DNA of 64,000 nt from Acidobacteria bacterium Mor1 (GTDB taxonomy: Bacteria; Acidobacteriota; Polarisedimenticolia; Polarisedimenticolales; Polarisedimenticolaceae): the NCBI GenBank assembly GCA_001664505.1, contig CP011806.1:2296487-2360486 (forward strand), in the 5' to 3' direction. Below the pieces are notes generated by a model. The model did not search any database. It was not told where the DNA came from and saw only the letters and a program-made list of their open reading frames with translations. Below, one piece after another: positions 9,701 through 18,758 of this stretch. How positions within the stretch are numbered: the first letter of the stretch is position 1; each line of letters opens with the position of its first letter. The position numbers and the translations under genes were made by a program.

Positions 9701-12073
9701 GGGCAGCGAGGCAGCGGCGATCAGGGCATCGCCGATCACCGATGCGCCGCAGGTCACCTGGGAGGCCCGGGTGTTCTTGGAAGCGACCGGCACCAGTGGA
9801 TCGATCTGCCCGCCCTCGAGTTCGAAGGCCTGAAGCACCGCCTCGGCCAGTGCCGTACCGGCGGTCTCGATGTGCCCCAGGTCGACACTGTTGCCCTGGG
9901 CGGCGTCGACCACCGCGGCGACCACGTCGGGCCGCATGCTGAGAGCCTCGGCGTACTTGCCGAACACTCCCGCCTCGGCGTCCTCTTCGCTCTGGCTGTC
10001 GTCGAGTTGTTGCGCGCCACGCACCGCACCGGCCACCGCGCCGGATTGATCGAGAACGAGAGCGGACACCTCCGCCACCGCCAACGCGTCGTAGCCCTGT
10101 TCGTCCATGCCGGTCTGCACCGCCGGAGGCAGCGCTCCGCTGCGCAGGTGCTCGGTCAGCACCGCCTCGCTGCGCAGACCCGGATCGGCGAGAGCCTCGA
10201 GCACGGTAAACAGCGCGTCGGCGAACGGTGCGTAGCCGTCAAAAGCGGTCAGCCCGCTATCTCCGGCGGCGTGTTCCACCAGATAGGCGTGGAGGCCCAG
10301 GTCCATCTGAGGCAACCCGTCTTCCAGTTCGCTGGAGCTACATCCCTGGCCGATGCGGCCCAGCTCGCCGGCGCACTGCCCGGCGAGGAACCCCAGTTCC
10401 ACCAGGCGCTGCTCCAGCTCGTGGCCGCTGAGGGCGGCCCGGGCGCTGGCACCCGGATCGAGAGGGAGATCGACGATGGCGGTATCGGCAGCGAAGGCCG
10501 CCTGAGCCGCGGCGAGCCACGCCGCGCCGTCCTGCCAACCGGCCGCCGGCTCGGCGGACGCGATCTGGAACCGGGGCACCAGACGCTGAAACACGTTGGA
10601 ACCGGCAATGGCGCCGACCGTCTGCTCCTCACCGCGGGTGGAGAACAGGTTGAAGAACGACCCGCCTCCGTCGGTGAACACCTGGGGCCCACGGCGGAGT
10701 TCGGCACCCCGCAGATCGATGGCCGTGACCTCGACACCCACCTGGGGCAGCCCGCCGAGCACCGTGCGGCCGGACAGGCGCAGCGCACCCGCCGGGTTCG
10801 TCGGCGAGGCATTGCCGCATCCGGCGCCGCCGCAGTCGGCATCGGTGGTGCAGGCACCGCCGAACGCCGTGCCGCCGCAGGTCAGGCTGCAGCCGGAGCC
10901 ACCGCAATCATCCTCGCTCTGACAGACGAACCCGGCGCTGCCGCCGCCGATGCAGTAGCGATTGGTGAACAGATCGGTCCCCTGAAGCAACTCCCGCAGA
11001 TCGTCAATGCCGTCACCGTCGGAATCGTTGGCCGGCAGCAGCGGATCGAACCCGGGGCGGGCCCGCAGAGACTCGTCGACCTCGTAGAGGTCGGGAATCC
11101 CGTCGAAATCGGTGTCGACCCCGAGCGGCTGGTTCACCGCGAAGGCCGCGATGCGCGTCGGCCCCTGCTCCAGGGTGTCGGTGCGTTGGGCGAAGAAGCG
11201 GATCTCGGTGTTCTTGTAGACGTAGAGCGGGCGCATGTACGGATGCGCCTGGACGTAGGTCCCCGCCTGCCCCGGCACCGGGTCGGTGCCGTCGACGGTG
11301 TAGTAGATCGAGAGACAGCGGGGCTGCCCGGCCTCGACGCAGGGATCGGGACGGGTCGGGAGCAGCATCACCGGGAAGGTGTTGCCCACGTTGCCGCTCG
11401 GCGGCGAGGCGTAGGCGTCGATGGCGTTGACGTCGCCGGGGTCAGCCTGGTCTCCCACCGGCAGCAGCGACCATGAGTCGCGCATGCGATTGACCACGAT
11501 CCGGTCGGCCCCGTGAATGCCGTCGAGGTCGGCGAACAGCTCGTCGTCGATCAACGGCGTGATCCCCCCTCCCAGCGGCGGTGCCGCCACGAAGGTGCCG
11601 TTGCCGACCCCCTCGAAGAAGTACTCCGTCGCGCCGGCGAGCCCGGCTCCGGGATCCAGGGCCAGGTGCAGCACCACGTCGATGCCGCTGCCCAGGTTGG
11701 AGGCGAACTCCCCGCTGCGCAGGCCGATCACCAGCTCCCCCGGGTTGCCCACCGGCGTGCTGAAGCCTGCATTGAAGTTCCCGCTGCCGTCTCCGAGCAG
11801 AATGCCCAGGGTCGGCTGGGAAACACCGAAACGATCGAGTTCGTCGTAGGCCAGGATCAGATCGAGATCGCCATCCCCCTCGACGTCACCGACGGTGACG
11901 CCGTGGGCCAGATCGCCCACGGCCCAGCGGACCGGGGTGCGAAGACTGCCGTCGAGATTCCGCAGTTCGATCTCGACGGTGCCGTGGAAGGACTGGGCGC
12001 ACAGGGGCGCGGCGGCGGCGCACAGGCCGATTGCCAGCGCCATGCAGATGAGTATTCGGATACAGCGGTTCAT
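6719..12073 (-). CDS. Giant secreted FG-GAP / thrombospondin-3 / MopE-repeat protein
   Basis: A 1784-residue exported protein. Residues 1-28 are a signal peptide (ending APLCAQ). Order: FG-GAP/VCBS repeats (DVEGDGDLDLILAYD); a chitobiase-C-terminal-like segment (IYYTVDGTDPVPGQAGTY); thrombospondin-3 calcium repeats (DTDFDGIPDLYE, DSDGDGIDDLRE); Cys-rich repeats (CTTDADCGGAGC); a helical region; a second chitobiase-like segment; a CGNG...CDDGN Cys-rich unit; a run of integrin-alpha-like FG-GAP blades; further thrombospondin-3 units; two or three MopE-type motifs (DCDDND...PGAAE); and a final module ending GDYG...VCP. Likely a calcium-bound surface or adhesion protein. The ATG at 12073 has AGGA eight bases upstream inside the stop region of the previous gene; an ATG at 12088 would overlap that stop (ATGA) but lacks a ribosome-binding site. 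Confidence 0.85.
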   Translation of the reverse strand: MNRCIRILICMALAIGLCAAAAPLCAQSFHGTVEIELRNLDGSLRTPVRWAVGDLAHGVTVGDVEGDGDLDLILAYDELDRFGVSQPTLGILLGDGSGNFNAGFSTPVGNPGELVIGLRSGEFASNLGSGIDVVLHLALDPGAGLAGATEYFFEGVGNGTFVAAPPLGGGITPLIDDELFADLDGIHGADRIVVNRMRDSWSLLPVGDQADPGDVNAIDAYASPPSGNVGNTFPVMLLPTRPDPCVEAGQPRCLSIYYTVDGTDPVPGQAGTYVQAHPYMRPLYVYKNTEIRFFAQRTDTLEQGPTRIAAFAVNQPLGVDTDFDGIPDLYEVDESLRARPGFDPLLPANDSDGDGIDDLRELLQGTDLFTNRYCIGGGSAGFVCQSEDDCGGSGCSLTCGGTAFGGACTTDADCGGAGCGNASPTNPAGALRLSGRTVLGGLPQVGVEVTAIDLRGAELRRGPQVFTDGGGSFFNLFSTRGEEQTVGAIAGSNVFQRLVPRFQIASAEPAAGWQDGAAWLAAAQAAFAADTAIVDLPLDPGASARAALSGHELEQRLVELGFLAGQCAGELGRIGQGCSSSELEDGLPQMDLGLHAYLVEHAAGDSGLTAFDGYAPFADALFTVLEALADPGLRSEAVLTEHLRSGALPPAVQTGMDEQGYDALAVAEVSALVLDQSGAVAGAVRGAQQLDDSQSEEDAEAGVFGKYAEALSMRPDVVAAVVDAAQGNSVDLGHIETAGTALAEAVLQAFELEGGQIDPLVPVASKNTRASQVTCGASVIGDALIAAASLPGEIQNLTARMDDLVDDIVTAACDPAALAAISGQVGDYLVADGDAPTTQATPPGGLYQQDGIAVQLRSDEPADLYVRFGALDPVPGEPGVLYFPTGVADLVLNGDTTLRFYAVDSDGNTETAKTEIYSLDRDGDGIADVSDNCLYVANAGQLDADGDGAGDLCDPALCGNGVPEPGEPCDDGNAVDGDGCSSACTRQRHSDLASESADLTILGPGSSAAIAPALAAGDLIGDSRIDLVLTVPAPSPDAGVHVVDLSSLSAPAQRDLSAEPAESILSDLSAAGCGEALAVGDIDEDGQTDLFVGCPRWSRAAGAEEGAVFGFLGPLREGAVAIDPQNADVTIYGENPGDHLGSSIAFGRWDGDDLGEVLVGAPGFGALPPSGRGAVYLVPLTDSFPLQLEAAAVTTRILGADAGGALGAQVAMGDVDGNGLDELAYGGPDASPVSRAGAGVLYLQPDSAVDSGDPLDLALGLSRVAALYGAAAGDGLAAQVVMADADDDGKADLALSAPGALGGQGKLYLHRGAAMLLPGTTTDVTDGSLDHTVLGSFAGGYGQALLLADFDGEGFAELVAGAADAASGPASQAGRVVGLNVVGRGSLLDLQLLEPAARARVLGASGDRVGAALAGGDVDGNGVADLLTSAPGDAGGAGAVHVFLMQPGDRDGDGFADPFDLCPFVASDVDPAFGGDDDSDGDGRGDACDNCPAQANADQLDLDGDGIGDVCDPQIAGPPTAACDGSWDVRQGWADSDGDGFGDACDCAPLLATAFPGAPETCDGVDSDCDGSLLIAEADVDRDGYALCQNDCDDNDGNRNPGAAELCNGLDDDCDSQLPADELDVDGDLVAVCAGDCDDEDPLVFPGAVERCRNGADDDCDGRTDGQEAFCAADVCVTVALAGVGLDPSIDFEPASACPTGTTLARPVDAIWGDLADVASTGSRIDLGAATPVQCAGNAAAIQFDSLRPDPGQVDYILVRESGAGDYGLSSGGLPRVDNGAVCP

Positions 12074-12084
12074 TCCAGGCGTCC

Positions 12085-14841
12085 TCATGGCTGGGGTCCG
12101 GAGCAGGTGGGACCCGCAGGGAGGTGGCAAGTCGTGTCGGGGCCGTACTGGAAGCTGAACTCGCCGTTCAGGTCGTAGCGAACGACGGTGTACGTGTACC
12201 AGGTGTCCGGCTCCGTATCGAGGTCGGTCCAGGTGACCGAGGTATCGAAGGTGGTCTGGCAGGTGATCATCGGCGAGACCTGTTGCCAGAATCGGGATCC
12301 TTCGCGGCGGCGGAAGACGATGAATGGCGCGTCGTTGCCTGCGCTGCATCCGGCGGGGTCGGCGGACCAGAACACCTCGATGCCGCCGGCGGGGGCCGGG
12401 GTCAACAGCAGGCTCGCGTTGACCACGTCGAACTGCCGCGGGTTCTGCCGCTGCCAGTAGGGCCAACTCAGCTCCAGATCGCCGATTCCGAAACCGTCCC
12501 AGGCGTAGGGCTTGACCTTGCCGGGCACCCCACCCCAACCGATGGCGTGCAGATGCAGCACCACGTTGTTCGATTCCCCGACCTTGACCTTCATCGTGTA
12601 GAGCGAGGTCGCCGGGTCGTAGGTCAGGAAACGGCCGCTGGCCGGCTCGACGTTGGTGATCGTATTCTCGAGCGCCTGGGCACCCGGCTTGACCACCCAG
12701 GAATCGGTATTGGTTCCGGGCTGGCTTCCGAAGTTCTGCTGGCCGAAGTGATCGACGTAGCCCGGCGGGATGTTCGGATCCGGATCTTCGCCGTCGACCA
12801 GATAGCTGGTCCAGAGCGAGAAGCCCAACAGCGCCTTCGGGCTCAGCGAATAGAACTGGATGCGGATCCAGTCCTCGCCGTCGCCGTCGTCCTGCAGGTC
12901 GAGTAGCACCTTCTTGATCGTCGGCGCCGGCAGCGGCACGTTCAGCTTGAACAGGAACGACGCGGGATCCGAGAAGGCGCCGAAGTTCCCGCTGGGGTCG
13001 ATGGTGCGCACCTTGTACCAGATCTTCGAATCGATCATCGGCTCGAAATCCGGCGACCAGGGTGAGGTCGTGACCTCGGGCCCGGGCACGTACTTGACTC
13101 CGTCGAAGGAGCGGTAGACCCGAACGCCCCAGGCGTCATTCGGCTTCTGGATCTCGATCTGGGGCGGACAGTCGGGCCCCGTCAGGATCGTCAGGTCCCC
13201 CTCTTCCTGCTGCCAGCGCTCGTCGAAGGTCGTGTCCCGGCAAACGTCTCCCGGGTTCTCCTCGCAGCAGCGAAGAGTCAGGGTTGCCCGCCCCGGCGCC
13301 ACCAGGTCCCGGGGCACGCACGGCACGAATCCGCTCAGAGGGCTCGGATTGCCTGCCGCGTCCAGGGCCCGGGCCGCGTAGAAGAAGGTGGTGCCGGCGT
13401 CGCCGGCCTGGACCGAGGTATCGACGAAGGTGGCTCGACTGCCCGGTGCCACGCTGGACTGGAGCAACGTGCCGGCCCGCCAGGAGGGAGGCAAACGGTC
13501 GAGGTTCAGATCCCTGGGCACTCCGAGCACACGGTAGATCTCGTAGCTCTCGGTGCCGTCGACCGATTCGTCGTTGCGCTCCCAGGAGATCTCGCAGACC
13601 TCGTGGCCCTGGTCGAGGACCCGCGTACTCTGAATCAGCGCCGGTTGCTCCGGCGCGTCCCGGTCCAGCACCTCGCAGGGCACCGGCGTCGTCGGCGTGC
13701 CCAGGTCGCCGAACAGATTGCGCGGCAACATCTGGTAGCAGTAGCTCTGACGCAGCTGCACCGGATCGAGGGGGGTGTCGCTGCCGTCGTCCCGGAAGTT
13801 GAACGCCTGGACGTACTCGAACACGGCGTCGAGTTCATCGGGGGTCATGCTGTTGAGCGCCGGGATGTCGTGGGGGGTCGCCGGGTCGGCGGCGTCGCCG
13901 ATCTGCCGCCGGTAGAAATCACGCAGGGTGCTACCGGCGACCTGGGCGTCATCTCTCCCGCCGGGATGGCAGGACTGGCACTGGGCCGCAAACAGGCTGG
14001 CGCCCTGCTTCTGCCGTCCCGGCTTGGGAGGCAACACCGTCACCGAGCTTGCCCGCACCACGTCGGGCGCGCCGGGCGCCATCGGCGGGCAGCTCCCGTC
14101 GGGATTGGCCTGGGTGCGCAGCACCTCGTAGCCGAACCCGCGCCACTCGTCAGGCGAGGAATCCCAGCGCAGGAAGGCCGCCTGGTGCCCCCGGGCGTCG
14201 CCGGGGTCGATGCAGGTCGGGTTCTGTGCGCCGGCGTGGGGTTCGTAGGTTCCCGCCGTCGCCGAGGCGCGGCCCAGCCGTTCCGCCGGCGCTCCGACGC
14301 CGTCGAGGCCCCACAGTTCGTACACGTAGGTCGTGCCGGGGGTCACGTTCTCGTCGAGATAGCCGAGGCCCAGGGCTACTGCCGCCATGTAGTTCTGCTC
14401 GGGCAGGTAGCGCAGCTGGGCGCGGCTGATCTCGGGAGCGTTGGGGTCCTGGATCAGCAGGAGCTCGACGGCATATTCGCTACCGAAGCTCTCCTGGATC
14501 CACTGCAGGGCATCTTCGTTTCCGACGGTGGTGAACAGGTCCTGGATTTCCTGGACTTCGGTCATCGGCTCGATCGGATCGAGGTTCTGCAGGGTGAAGT
14601 CGGCGGTTCCCGCCTCGCGACGCATCACGTCGAAGGCGGAGTAGCGCTGGATGCCCTCGACGGCGCGCCAGCGCAGCAGGATTCGGGGAGCACTGTCGTC
14701 GGCCACGGCGACGACCTCGAGGCGTTCGGCCGGGGGTGCGGCCTGGAGCGGCCCGGTGAGGAGGGCGGCCAGGACGCAGAGCGCGAGTGCGAACACCCGG
14801 GCACACGCGTGTCCTTGGGTCACGTCTATTCCTTGTCTCAT
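12085..14841 (-). CDS. Secreted fibronectin-type-III-like protein with embedded cytochrome c domain
   Basis: A 918-residue exported protein, second gene of the giant-protein operon. Residues 1-35 are an N-terminal signal segment (FALALCVLAALLTGPLQA). A fibronectin-III-like region follows (ILLRWRAVEGIQRYSAFDVMRR). At residues 288-292 (bases 13966-13980) a CQSCH haem-c motif sits in a short monohaem cytochrome c domain that starts with GASLFAA and continues to PALNSMTPDELDAVFEYVQAF, giving a candidate axial Met. More fibronectin-like segments with WERNDESVDGTESYEIYRV and a C-terminal beta-rich part follow. The ATG at 14841 has GAGGA overlapping the upstream stop codon, indicating coupled translation. 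Function unknown; surface electron transfer is possible but inferred from the motif alone. Confidence 0.8.
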   Translation of the reverse strand: MRQGIDVTQGHACARVFALALCVLAALLTGPLQAAPPAERLEVVAVADDSAPRILLRWRAVEGIQRYSAFDVMRREAGTADFTLQNLDPIEPMTEVQEIQDLFTTVGNEDALQWIQESFGSEYAVELLLIQDPNAPEISRAQLRYLPEQNYMAAVALGLGYLDENVTPGTTYVYELWGLDGVGAPAERLGRASATAGTYEPHAGAQNPTCIDPGDARGHQAAFLRWDSSPDEWRGFGYEVLRTQANPDGSCPPMAPGAPDVVRASSVTVLPPKPGRQKQGASLFAAQCQSCHPGGRDDAQVAGSTLRDFYRRQIGDAADPATPHDIPALNSMTPDELDAVFEYVQAFNFRDDGSDTPLDPVQLRQSYCYQMLPRNLFGDLGTPTTPVPCEVLDRDAPEQPALIQSTRVLDQGHEVCEISWERNDESVDGTESYEIYRVLGVPRDLNLDRLPPSWRAGTLLQSSVAPGSRATFVDTSVQAGDAGTTFFYAARALDAAGNPSPLSGFVPCVPRDLVAPGRATLTLRCCEENPGDVCRDTTFDERWQQEEGDLTILTGPDCPPQIEIQKPNDAWGVRVYRSFDGVKYVPGPEVTTSPWSPDFEPMIDSKIWYKVRTIDPSGNFGAFSDPASFLFKLNVPLPAPTIKKVLLDLQDDGDGEDWIRIQFYSLSPKALLGFSLWTSYLVDGEDPDPNIPPGYVDHFGQQNFGSQPGTNTDSWVVKPGAQALENTITNVEPASGRFLTYDPATSLYTMKVKVGESNNVVLHLHAIGWGGVPGKVKPYAWDGFGIGDLELSWPYWQRQNPRQFDVVNASLLLTPAPAGGIEVFWSADPAGCSAGNDAPFIVFRRREGSRFWQQVSPMITCQTTFDTSVTWTDLDTEPDTWYTYTVVRYDLNGEFSFQYGPDTTCHLPAGPTCSGPQP

Positions 14842-14852
14842 GGATCGATTCC

Positions 14853-17800
14853 TCAGAGAGAGCATTTGACCTTGGGGCCGGACATCTTGATCTTGAACTT
14901 GGGCGGGGTCTTGCCGGTGACGTTGCCGCGCACCACGCAGGACGCGCACCAACCGTCGTTGAGCACGTCCGAGGGCGAATCCCATTCGTCCTCTTCGCAG
15001 AAGCCGAAGCCTCCGCCGACCCACATGTCGCCGGCGAGCTTGAACACGTCGCCGTCGGTGTTGCCCAGCAGGGTCAGATCGCCGCGAACCGAGACGAGAC
15101 AGGCGCCCTTGCCGGATACCCAGCCGCGCACCTTGCCGCCGAAGTTGTCGGAGATGTACCAACCGCCGACTTCCATCCCGGCGCTGACGCGCAGCAGGCA
15201 GCCGAAGTCGAAGATGTTGCCCTGGACTCCCAGACGGGCGTAGCCCCCCTGGAAGGAGTTGAGGTTGTTGAGGAACTTGCCGACGGTGGGATCCAGCGAC
15301 TTGAGCGGCTCCATCGTCTTGCAGTTGCCCAGCAGGATGTCCCCGTGGGCGCCGTAGCCGTTGAACTTGAGCTTCAGGCCGGCATCGAAGTACCAGTCCC
15401 CGTCGGACCAGTACTTGAGGGTCATTCCGGCCTTGTCGAAGCCGATGCCCGACAGGCCTCCCTTGGTCAGGTCCAGCGAGCCGGTGAGGCTGTTGAAGGT
15501 GAAGCTCGGCGGGCTGCCGCTGACGTCGAAGTCGAAGTCCCACTGCATCCCGGGCACGCTGGGGAAGTCGATGCTCTGCTCGGCCGGCATGGACATCGCG
15601 CCTGCGATCTGACGCCGGCTGAACTCCTGGATCGGCTGCAGCGCACCGTTGCTGGTTTCCTTGACGTGCCGGTCGATCGAGAGTGTCGAGCGGTCCAGCC
15701 CGAAGAACTGACCGCCGGTGTCGATGGTCGCGTCGAGGAACGCCAGATCCGCTCCGTCGGCAGACAGATCCAGGTGCCCGGTCATCTTCGACGCGTTCAT
15801 CCCCGGAGCGGCCACGGCAAAGGAGGTCTGCAGGTCGGGATGATTGGCCAGGTCGGCCAGAGCCCCGCTGTCGTGAAGCGCCGTGGTCAGCGCCTGGGGT
15901 TCGGGCAACGCCCCTCCCAGCTTCGCCAGCGCGCCGTCATAGGCCCCGGCAAAGGGGTTGAGCAGTGAGGCCGGCACGATGGTGTCCAGGTCGCCCCGGG
16001 CGGCAGGCAGGATCGCGTCCCACAGACGCAGCACGCTGCCGGCACCCAGATCGGAGCGGGTCAGGCCGTGACGGGTCTGGATCCCCGAGGCGACCGGAAC
16101 CGAGCCGAGCTGCACCGAGCGCTGGCCACCCCCCTGGTCGGCGTAGCCGAGGAACACGCCGACGCCGTTCTCGTTGTCGCCGTCACCCGGATCCTTGGTG
16201 CCTTCGGGGCGGAAGTAGTCCAGCCGGTACTGCAGGTCGATGGTGCCGCTGGCCATGGTCCGCGAGGCCAGGATCGACGACTTGCTCGGAACGTCGGGGA
16301 AGCCCGGCTCGTGGACGTCGACCTGATAGGTCGCGGCAACCACGTCGGTGCGGCGAATGACGGTGTCCCCTTCGGTGGAGCCGAACCAGGGCACGTCGAT
16401 CTCGCCGATGGCGTCGTAGCGGCCCAGCGGCTGAGTCGGCGGCGGAAAACCGTCGCAGTCGTAGACCTGGCACTCCGAGGGGAAGCCGGCCCAGGGTTGC
16501 AGCTCGAACTCGGAAACGTCGTAGGTGTAGGGCTGCAATCCCAGACTGTTGGGCTCGAACTCGAACTGGGTGAAATCGATCGGTTTGATGGCGCCGGGGA
16601 CCCCGTTGGGATCCAGCGAGAAGTCCGACGTCGGCGTCGGCTGGAAGTGCGGCACCGGCGTCGATGCGGTGACTTCGACGCTGGTCGCCTTGTCCCCGTT
16701 GCACTGGACGTCGGTGTCCCCCGGGACCGACGTGAAGGCCAGACCGTAAGGCAGATACTCGGCGTCCCAGTACTTGAGCTTGCCCGGCGCGATGCCGCTG
16801 GGTACGTCGGCGTCCTTGGGTTCGCCGCAGTTGCAGAGGCGCATGTCGCCGAAGGGGATCATCGTCGACGAGGGCCAGGGGAAGTTGATCGCGCCCCGCA
16901 TGACCGTGTCGGCGTATTCGGAGCGATTGCCCTTGAACGCGTGGCCCCAGGAGTTGAAGTCCATCTTGAAGCCGTTGGGATCGTTCAGCGGAGTCGGGTC
17001 GATGCCGCCGTCGAACACCCCGGTCACCCCGGAGCCGCGCACGAAGAACACCAGCTCCTTCTCCAAATCGTCGGCGGGAATGCTCTTGATCACCGGCGGC
17101 AGTTCGTTGACCGATGCGGCCCAGTCGGGTGGCGTCGCCGCTCCCGGACAGACCGGAGACCAGATTCCCGCGTCGCAGGTGCCGCCCGGGCAGTCGCTGT
17201 CGTTGCTGCAGCGGTTGTTGGCGTTGGTTCCGCCGACGCACATCAGATTGCGGTTGTAGTTCAGCCCGGCATAGAGGCCGCGCCCCTCGGGAGCGAACCC
17301 ACGGGCCAGCACCTGGACGTCCTGGGGGTTGCCCAGGCCACCCGGCAGGAAGGTGTCCGCCTGGAGCGGCGGAATCCAGAGCGTGCCGCAACCGAGGTCG
17401 GTCAGGCTGTTGAAGGTAAAGGTGAACGGTTCCGGCCCGGTATCTCCGGGCTGCTGCTCGTTGAGATCTGCGACCCCGGCGAGGATGCCGCCGTGCTGGG
17501 TGATCTGTGGGCCGAGCCGGTCATCGTTGAGGGTGAAGCGCCGGCTCTGGATCGCGTCGTCACAGATCTCCCGGGGCCCGTATTCGAGCCACATGGTGCC
17601 GCCGTCGAACCCGCCGTCGACGAAGGTGCCGTCGACCATCGTCGCGGCGGCCGGGCCGTCGAGCCGCACCCACACCCCGTCGGGGAAGGCCGGTTCGAAG
17701 TCGACCTCGGCGGTCGAGGGAAGATCCAGCTCCAACTGGAATCCCAGGTGGGTGAACGAGACGTTGCGTGGCGCCCAGGAGGCGTGGTCCAGCCACCCGG

Positions 17801-18644
17801 CATTCCAGCGGGCGTTGCAGTTCCAGGTCAACCCGGGCTCGGGAATGCGGCAGCCGACCTCTCCGGCGGTCGCGCCGGATGCGGGGACGACCACCTCGTA
17901 GGCTGGCCCGATGCCGCCGATGGTGTCGAGACTCACCCGGTCCTGTTCGAAAGTCACGTCCCCCGGAGTCATGCGGAACGGCATGCCGTCGGGCCAGAAG
18001 CGGAACGACCCGTTGGTGTTGGTCTCCTGGAAGCGGAAGGTCAGATCCTGCTTCAGCCGCACCTCGTTGAAGTTGATCGTCTTGCCGCCGGTGGAACGCA
18101 CGCTGTTCGGATAGACCAACGTGGCCTGGTTGCCGGTGGTGGCATCGGTGCGGGCGCCGTCGCTGCCCCGGAACAGCACCTGGGGAATCACGTAGTTGAG
18201 GTTCCCCTCGGCGACGCACTCGGTGCGCAAATCGTGATTCTGGTTGGGGACGTAGGTCGTGGTGTCGTCGGCCGGCACGTAGGCCGGCTCGGGGCCGATG
18301 TTCGGGTCCTTCACCACATCGCCCAGGAAGAAGATGTTCATCCAGTCTTCCTGGGGAGCGCAGAGACCCAGATCCTCGTAGGGACCGAACTCGACGCTGA
18401 TCTCACCGTCGAAGCTGAAGGTCCCGTCCCCGTTGTCGGTGCACAGATGGCACTCCTCCACCGTGGCCCGGATCTCGAACTCCGGGTCGCCGGCGGCAAA
18501 CAGGAACACGTCGGATCTGAAGTCGCAGCGACTGACCGAACCCTCGACACAGGTCGAGGGCGCCGGCCCGGCCAGAGTCGCCGATGTGGCGGCCAGGGCC
18601 AGGACAATCGGAAGCCATCGCGATTTTCCGGTTCGCCTAAACAT
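14853..18644 (-). CDS. Giant secreted protein of unknown function, first gene of operon
   Basis: A 1263-residue exported protein that I do not recognise as a named family. Residues 1-25 are a signal peptide (LPIVLALAATSATLAG). The body is beta-rich, with many aromatic and glycine-rich strands, one Cys-rich unit (residues near 17160-17250 on the DNA, pattern CVGG...CSNDSDCPGGTC) and scattered paired cysteines (CNCGEP, CHLCTDNGDG). The last 300 residues contain repeated SLDLTKGGLSGIGFD and DWYFDAGLKLKF strand pairs, like a long beta-sheet or barrel. It ends in KVKCSL and lacks the shared CP-type end of other secreted proteins here. The ATG at 18644 has GAGGT five bases upstream and begins the signal peptide; a longer frame upstream runs into the promoter. 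Confidence 0.75.
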   Translation of the reverse strand: MFRRTGKSRWLPIVLALAATSATLAGPAPSTCVEGSVSRCDFRSDVFLFAAGDPEFEIRATVEECHLCTDNGDGTFSFDGEISVEFGPYEDLGLCAPQEDWMNIFFLGDVVKDPNIGPEPAYVPADDTTTYVPNQNHDLRTECVAEGNLNYVIPQVLFRGSDGARTDATTGNQATLVYPNSVRSTGGKTINFNEVRLKQDLTFRFQETNTNGSFRFWPDGMPFRMTPGDVTFEQDRVSLDTIGGIGPAYEVVVPASGATAGEVGCRIPEPGLTWNCNARWNAGWLDHASWAPRNVSFTHLGFQLELDLPSTAEVDFEPAFPDGVWVRLDGPAAATMVDGTFVDGGFDGGTMWLEYGPREICDDAIQSRRFTLNDDRLGPQITQHGGILAGVADLNEQQPGDTGPEPFTFTFNSLTDLGCGTLWIPPLQADTFLPGGLGNPQDVQVLARGFAPEGRGLYAGLNYNRNLMCVGGTNANNRCSNDSDCPGGTCDAGIWSPVCPGAATPPDWAASVNELPPVIKSIPADDLEKELVFFVRGSGVTGVFDGGIDPTPLNDPNGFKMDFNSWGHAFKGNRSEYADTVMRGAINFPWPSSTMIPFGDMRLCNCGEPKDADVPSGIAPGKLKYWDAEYLPYGLAFTSVPGDTDVQCNGDKATSVEVTASTPVPHFQPTPTSDFSLDPNGVPGAIKPIDFTQFEFEPNSLGLQPYTYDVSEFELQPWAGFPSECQVYDCDGFPPPTQPLGRYDAIGEIDVPWFGSTEGDTVIRRTDVVAATYQVDVHEPGFPDVPSKSSILASRTMASGTIDLQYRLDYFRPEGTKDPGDGDNENGVGVFLGYADQGGGQRSVQLGSVPVASGIQTRHGLTRSDLGAGSVLRLWDAILPAARGDLDTIVPASLLNPFAGAYDGALAKLGGALPEPQALTTALHDSGALADLANHPDLQTSFAVAAPGMNASKMTGHLDLSADGADLAFLDATIDTGGQFFGLDRSTLSIDRHVKETSNGALQPIQEFSRRQIAGAMSMPAEQSIDFPSVPGMQWDFDFDVSGSPPSFTFNSLTGSLDLTKGGLSGIGFDKAGMTLKYWSDGDWYFDAGLKLKFNGYGAHGDILLGNCKTMEPLKSLDPTVGKFLNNLNSFQGGYARLGVQGNIFDFGCLLRVSAGMEVGGWYISDNFGGKVRGWVSGKGACLVSVRGDLTLLGNTDGDVFKLAGDMWVGGGFGFCEEDEWDSPSDVLNDGWCASCVVRGNVTGKTPPKFKIKMSGPKVKCSL

Positions 18645-18691
18645 GCAGTACCTCGCTGATCGTTGTGCTGCCCTCCGGGCCGGTTGCGGGG

Positions 18692-18719
18692 TACATACCG
18701 GTTGCGCCCATCCGGTAAC
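18692..18719 (-). promoter_or_regulatory. Candidate promoter of the giant secreted-protein operon
   Basis: Read on the minus strand, GTTACCGG (18719-18712) is followed after 14 bases by TATGTA (18697-18692), with CGGTATG at the end of the spacer. The -10-like box is 48 bases before the ATG at 18644. The same motif pair with the same spacing faces the other way at 18759-18786. Two CCGGTTGCG direct repeats (18680-18688 and 18698-18706) overlap or flank the spacer and could be operator half-sites. Assigned by pattern only. Confidence 0.45.
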
Positions 18720-18758
18720 AGCGGTCCTGCAGAAACCGGGAAACGCCCCGGACACGCC

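Noticed and set aside
8951-11476. Long plus-strand open frame (841 codons) opposite the FG-GAP protein
   Set aside because: It is antisense to a gene with clear repeats and signal peptide, has no ribosome-binding site or domain pattern, and long antisense frames are expected at this GC content.
14842-15543. Upstream extension of the cytochrome/fibronectin gene into the preceding gene
   Set aside because: The extra N terminus is a frame-shifted reading of the previous gene; the ATG at 14841 has a good ribosome-binding site and starts the signal peptide.
16068-18659. Plus-strand open frame of 863 codons opposite the first giant secreted protein
   Set aside because: Low-complexity Arg/Val/Gly translation without start signal; antisense to a gene with a signal peptide.
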